Assembly: GCF_014898815.1 (NCBI RefSeq)
Contig: NW_026515445.1
Location: forward strand, 1,240,001 to 1,304,000
Reading direction: 5' to 3'
Source: Panonychus citri
Taxonomy: Eukaryota; Arthropoda; Arachnida; Trombidiformes; Tetranychidae
DNA length: 64,000 nt
Both the position numbers and the translations under genes were made by a program. Position 1 is the first letter of the stretch, and each line of letters opens with the position of its first letter. The notes below the pieces were generated by a model. The model searched no databases. It worked only from the letters and a program-made list of their open reading frames with translations, and had not been told where the DNA came from. Of this stretch, positions 58,737-64,000 are shown one piece after another.

Positions 58737-61700
58737 ATGGCAGAAACTGTTCTCAGATTTGGGCCTGAATGGTAAGAATTAGTTTAAACAATTAGTAATT
58801 TGATTCTTCAACAACACATTTTTAACCCATATTTTTGTTCCCCTTCTAATTATTATGAATATTCTGTTTTAATTTTTTTTCTTCTTCAAGGCTTCGTGCT
58901 TTAACTGATGGAGGAGTCAGTCACCAAAATGCTTCTGCTAATCCTGTTTCCAATCATCAAAATATCCCTTCATCAACAACTAATCTAACAAGCAACAGCT
59001 CGCTACCAACTCTTTTCCCAATTAATAAATATAAACTGGCTCAATATCGTTACGGGCGTGAGGAAATGTTAGCTTTATTTGATAACAACGTCGATATGGC
59101 CCTCGAATTGAAAGAAATACCGACCTTAACGGTAGATAAATGCCAGCTACCTCTTGCTCTCATCCCTATGAATGAAGATGAACATCGTTTGTGGTCTAGG
59201 TCTGTGAACAGTGAGGCCATGTTGAGGCTTAACAAGATGAATGCTAATGCTGGTAATGCTGAACGTGACCGACCAGAAAGAAGTGCCACTGTGAGTGGTG
59301 CTACACCTAATGAAAGGACAACTGGTCCTGCCATACGAACCATGAGAGGAGGTATGACTGCTGAAAGAAGTAGAGGACGTGGGAGACCTGCTTATTATCA
59401 AAGAACTGGTCCCTATGATGAAAATGGGGAAACTGGTGAACCAAGAGATGCCTTCAGAAAAAATTATGAAAAAAGTTCTAGCATTAGTGAAGACGGGCCC
59501 AGGGAAAAAAGCTTTGACAGATCTTTGTCTAGAGGGGAAAGTAGTGATGAAGGAAACAGGAACAGGAAAGACGTTAGACTTGCTGATAACTGGAGATCAG
59601 GTGGTAGAAGTGATGATCGTAATAATTGGAGAGCTCGTGGCAGAACAGATGATAACTGGAATAGAAATCATGACTCTTGGAGAACTGATGATCGTGATGG
59701 AATAGGAGAGGATCAGCAACATCGAAATGGTCCAATTATGCGTCGAGGTTATGGAAATCATTATAAAAGAAATTCAGAAGGTTGGGATGACATGGATGAT
59801 GAAGAACGGAAGAGTAATCTGCCTGAATGGAGCTTGGACGACGACATGTCTTGTGAGGCCAGAGTGGGAACGTTCGATGCGTCTGGAGCGTTTCGTGAAG
59901 GAAGCATGGACGATGAAATCAAAGATAATCCACCTGGTCATAACTCTAAAGATCATAATGATTTAAAAAAGAAGGTGATGGATCATAACAACTCAGTTAA
60001 TGACAATGTAAATATGGATAAGAATGAAGCTCCACCGGATGATTCTAAGTTACTTGTTGACCTGGACGATGATGAACTCAGCGCTCCGCCATTTGATGAC
60101 AATAAAATTATGACTGGTCCGCCGATATCAAAAATGTCCGATAACAATATTGACTCCCAGTTTCAGCTACAATCTCAGTTATCCCATCAACATCAGCCAT
60201 CTATATTACCACAGATTCAGTCTCAACTTCAAAATCAGCAAATGACTTCTCAATTGCATCCAGCTTTACAACCCTCTCTCCAAACTCAGCTCCAGCCACA
60301 GTTTCAATCACACCTTCAGCCTCAAATGCAGTCCCAAATGCAGTTGCAATCCCAATTACCTTCGCAGTTACAGCAGCAGATTCAGTCTCAACTTCAACCT
60401 CAGCTCCAAAATCAACACCAACCTCAAATACAATCTCAACTTCAGTCTCAGATGCTTCACCAACATCCTCCTCAAGCATTATCTCAACCTCAGCCACAAT
60501 CTCAAATGAACACTCACCATCACATTCAAACTCTTTTGGAAAACTCGCATATTAACCCTAATCATAAACCTCATCATGAAGAAGATGGTTTGTCTCATTT
60601 AGAAAAGGCTGCTGAAAACATGGTCGCTCAATGGACTTCGGAAGCGGATCAAGAAGAAAGGGTTCTCAGGGATAAACAGAGTAATAATATGACAGTTGTT
60701 CCTCTTCACCATGAAGACGCATATAAATGGTTTTATCGTGATCCTCAGGGTGAAATCCAAGGTCCATTCTTACCTCAAGAGATGTATGATTGGTTAGTTT
60801 CGGGTTACTTCACTGTAGATCTACTAGTCAGGAGAGGCTGTGATGAAAGATTCTCTCAATTAGGAGAGTTAATTAAGGGATGGGGTCGAATGCCTTTCAT
60901 TACTGATAAAAATCCTCCTCCAGTAGTTAACATGACACAACAAACACAACCCAATAAGTCTATCAATGCAGATGCGCTACCGTCTACTTTGTCGCCAAAT
61001 TCTCTCTACTCGTAAGTTTTGTTGCTCATTTATCCAATTTAATCTCATTTTCCGTTTCGCTAATATCTTTTTGTTGGAAAATATTTTCAGACAAAATTTT
61101 AGACAACAGCAGATTCTTCAACAACGCCAACAAGATCAGATACAGAGACAATTTTTTTTGAACCAACAACTACAAATGCAAACTCAGTTGCGGCAGCTTT
61201 TAGATCAACTGAAAAAACAAGATGGATTCTCAACATTATCAGCGCAAGAACAACAGTGTGTCCTTGTCCAGCAATATGTAACCGCTCAGCATCAAGCAGA
61301 ACAGAGGCGGATGCAACCAACTCCACCTCAACCGACGAACATTCCTGACGAACCGAAATCAGTGATGGAACAATTATCTAGACTTGGTGTGCCAGTTGTT
61401 CGAAGTGGTCCACTTCTTACTCAATCAACACAAAGTATCTGGGATTTAGGGAATGGAGGAGTAATAACTGCATCTGCATTGGAAGAATTACAAAGACGTG
61501 AGCGTGATAAATTAGAGCTTGAAGAGAAAAAGAAACTTTTAGAGAAAGAGCAAATTGAAGCACATAAACGAGCGGCAGTCGAAGCTCAACGTAAAAGAGA
61601 AGAAGAACAAAGGATAGAAGAGTTGACCCGTAAATTAGAGCAAGAAAAGAAACTCAGAGAGGAATTACTCAGAGATAAGGAGGAGCGCCGAAGACGAGAA

Positions 61701-63987
61701 GAAGAGGATGAAAAACGAAGAATGGAACAAGAAAGAATCGAGCTTGAAAGAGAAAAGAAAAGACTGGAAGAAGAAAGACGAAAACACGAGGAAATGTTGA
61801 GAGCTGAGGAGATTTTCAGGAAACGGAGAGAAGCAGAACGACAACGACTCATGAAAGAAGCTGAAGAAGCCGAAATATTGAGGCACCAAGAACAGATGCA
61901 ACAAGAACTGGTAAGCTAATCGTTTGCCTTTTGCTTTACATTCATGGTCATTCTCAGTTTCACCAAAGCCATGAGCTAATTTGCTAGTTAATAGCTTGTT
62001 CCGGTTTTGCACAATTTAATTGATTTACTTTTTATCATGTGATATTTAAATATTTTTAACAAGCTTTTAATATCTAAATTGTTCTTACTTCTTCAGGATC
62101 AAGCCCGGAAACCGAATCAACTAAGCCAACAAAAACAAAACCAACTACAAAAACAACTTCTGCAAGCTCAGCAAAACCAACAAGGTTTGTCTAAACTCAA
62201 TATCATAACTTGAATGATTTTTTATCACTGGCTACTTGAATCCACCTTGTCATCATTTAGTTTGAAACAGTTTTAGACGTGGCACATTTTTTACAACAAT
62301 GATTTTTGATCTTGAATATTAGATTATGTTCATGGTTTAGATTGTTGGAAACACGAATACATAGATTACAGTTCATTCGAATTGAACTATTCTACCCATT
62401 CGCAAAGACTAAAATCTCTTACCTGACCTCTTTCTCTTTTCACCATGTAATCACAAGAAAGAGTATTGATAATATTTACATTGAACAATTGACTACACAC
62501 ACGTTTTACTCACTACACGTTGAAAATATAATTACATTGTATTAGATATTTGATATATTTTTAACTGTTTTATTATTCTTTTACCGTTTAGTCAAAGAGA
62601 GGAAAGAAAACCAAAAACAGGTACAAAACCAACAGACCCAAATTCAGAAAGAATCTAAGAAAATCTGGCCTGATCGAACTAATTCCGATAAAGCTGATGG
62701 TTGGTCCTTTGATAGCGACTCTCCAAGTCCTGACGCAAATTCATCTTCTATAAAGTTTCCTACGCAACAAATTTGGAAATCATCTGAAGACTCAGGTGAT
62801 AAAAATTCTTCAAAACAAATTTGGGGTCAAGCTTGTCAAACAAAGAATTCAACCATATCTCTTGCCGAAATTCAAAGACTCCAAGAGGCCAAGGAAAAGG
62901 AAGAGAAAATTAAACAAGCTCAACAAACTGAAAGGCAAAATATTTATTTGTGAGTATTCAGTTGGTTTTATCTCCAATATAGATTATTAACTTGGAAGCA
63001 TTTGCAATTTTTACAGAGAAAAACAATCAAATGCCCAACAGTTATTTGAGCAGCAGCAAAAACAGAAAAACCAATTGACATGGGCTAGAAGTCATTTGCA
63101 ACAAGCTCAAGCACCAGTGAAAACGTTGGCCGAAATTCAGAAAGAAGAAGCTCAGAAACTTGAGAAGCAAAAGAAAAGTGAAGAGAAAAACAAGCAGCAG
63201 TTAAACAAAATACGGTTACAAGTTGTGGAATCTGGAGTAACGCGGCCAGTCAGTTATCTTGGAAAGGGTCTTCCACCAATGCCTGGGGCCAATCTTCTAT
63301 TATTACAGGTTCTTCGAATCAAACATCTTCACCGGGGCCAAATTTTACAGGTAACATAGGAGAAGCTTTTTGGGACACCCCAGCCCCAAAAGAAAGCAAA
63401 AATGCATCTAAGAACCAAGAAAGTAGTGCCTTGCAGCACAACATCAAGTCCAGTGGTGGAAATAATAATGGGGCCAGTGGCAAATCCAAATCTCGAAAAG
63501 AAGAGGTTCGAGATGTTTCATTTACTGTTAATTTGTGTTCATAAGATTTTAGTAGGTTCATTTTTTATTGATTTTTCTCTTGATTTATTTTTTATCAGGA
63601 AGTTGTGATGAAACTATTTAGTAACCAGCGTCGACAAAAGCCTGACGAGTTCACCATATGGTGCACTGGAGCGCTGAGCAAATATAAGTCATCTATTGAT
63701 AGTGAGTTTTAATATTCTCATTTTAATTAATCTCCTCTACATTTGGTTGATTATAAAAATTATAAATCATATTACATTTATTTTCCCTTTCAGTTCCTAC
63801 GTTTATTGCATTTCTCAAAGATGTTGAATCTCCATTTGACGTCAGTGATTATGTGAACTCTTATCTGGGTGACACTAAAGAAACAAAAGATTTTGCCAAT
63901 CAGTTCTTGGAGAAAAGGTCATATTTCCGCAATCAAGCTAAAAAAGAAGCATCAGAGGTGAGCGGTCAAGATCATCTGCGAAGATAA
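58737..63987 (+). CDS. GIGYF: GRB10-interacting GYF protein (GIGYF), 3' end uncertain
   Basis: A translational repressor that bridges 4EHP, DDX6 and CCR4-NOT. Exons: 58737-58771, 58891-61011, 61091-61910, 62097-62184, 62592-62949, 63017-63505, 63599-63701 and 63794 to at least 63957. Landmarks: N-terminal RFGPEWLRAL; the 4EHP-binding YRYGREEMLAL; a DDX6-binding-like LPEWSLDDD...GTFDASGAF; a Gln-rich repeat block (QSQLQ/QPQLQ); the GYF domain (WFYRDPQGEIQGPFLPQEMY...W); a long charged coiled coil (61500-61910); WSNAASQLSW; and the C-terminal block PTFIAFLKDVESPFDVSDYV...SYLGDT...FANQFLEKR. In exon 6 the frame shifts near 63190-63215; one missing base restores both the frame and the exon phase. 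The protein either stops at 63985-63987 or continues past a possible donor at 63958 beyond the window. Confidence 0.93.
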
Positions 63988-64000
63988 ATGAAAAGTATTC

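Noticed and set aside
60201..60497. Antisense Glu/Val/Ala-rich ORF over the GIGYF Gln block
   Set aside because: Complement of the CAG/CAA-type repeats; no independent evidence.
1..64000. tRNA genes, CRISPR arrays, prophage or bacterial operons
   Set aside because: Scanned for B-box-like GGTTCGA words and regularly spaced repeats; the hits fall in coding exons. The window is eukaryotic throughout.

Overview
The window is a nuclear genomic segment of an arthropod, most likely an acariform (spider-mite-like) chelicerate. It is AT-rich, with split genes, short GT-AG introns (mostly 50-350 nt, a few above 1 kb), a Pol II U1 snRNA gene, and animal-specific genes: SHOC2, SCAI, Maelstrom, GIGYF, a ZP-domain cuticlin-like protein and a TCF15/scleraxis-type bHLH. 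The mite assignment rests on general composition and gene architecture and is an inference. There is no sign of prokaryotic or viral sequence. Exons were assembled by hand from splice signals, reading-frame continuity and protein-family recognition.

Layout. Positions 1-6.6 kb hold no recognisable gene and are full of TTGATTG/CAATCAA words. From 7.36 to 8.97 kb (+) lies a beta-1,3-galactosyltransferase (GT31) whose frame is broken twice. Then come SHOC2 (-, 11.5-15.3 kb), SmB/SNRPB (-, 16.0-16.7), the mitochondrial DNA polymerase accessory subunit POLG2 (-, 17.0-18.4) and the pyruvate dehydrogenase E2 DLAT (-, 19.0-20.9). A small heat-shock protein (+, 22.2-24.2), UBE2S (-, 25.7-27.3) and SCAI (-, 29.3-31.8) follow. 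About 3 kb of purine-rich non-coding DNA then precedes a large ZP-domain membrane protein (+, 34.9-38.1), Maelstrom (-, 38.6-39.7), phosphoserine phosphatase (-, 40.8-42.5) and cytidine deaminase (+, 43.3-44.2).

The second half is dense. It contains a two-exon bHLH factor (-, 44.8-45.3), glutathione synthetase (-, 45.8-47.2), RRS1 (-, 48.1-49.5), an HP1 protein (-, 49.8-50.8) with a Tc1-type helix-turn-helix exon just upstream, a small secreted Lys-rich orphan (-, 51.9-52.3), palmitoyltransferase ZDHHC6 (+, 52.9-54.3), a second secreted orphan (+, 54.8-55.9), an HMG-box protein (-, 56.5-57.2), a U1 snRNA gene (+, 57.63-57.79) and GIGYF (+, 58.7 to the window end).

Most genes are housekeeping functions not linked by one pathway: mitochondrial upkeep, splicing (SmB and U1), ribosome biogenesis, translation repression, chromatin and piRNA silencing (HP1, Maelstrom), serine, glutathione and pyrimidine metabolism. 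The most unusual observations are: (1) a transposase-type HTH exon that can splice in frame onto HP1; (2) a U1 gene with one-base changes in both protein-binding loops and a TATA box; (3) a hidden second exon of the bHLH gene whose 5' splice site contains an in-frame stop; (4) RFX X-box motifs upstream of three genes and a shared (C/T)TAGATGTC(A/G)CT promoter word upstream of three others; (5) three frame breaks, all of the 'one base missing' type, that probably reflect assembly errors.
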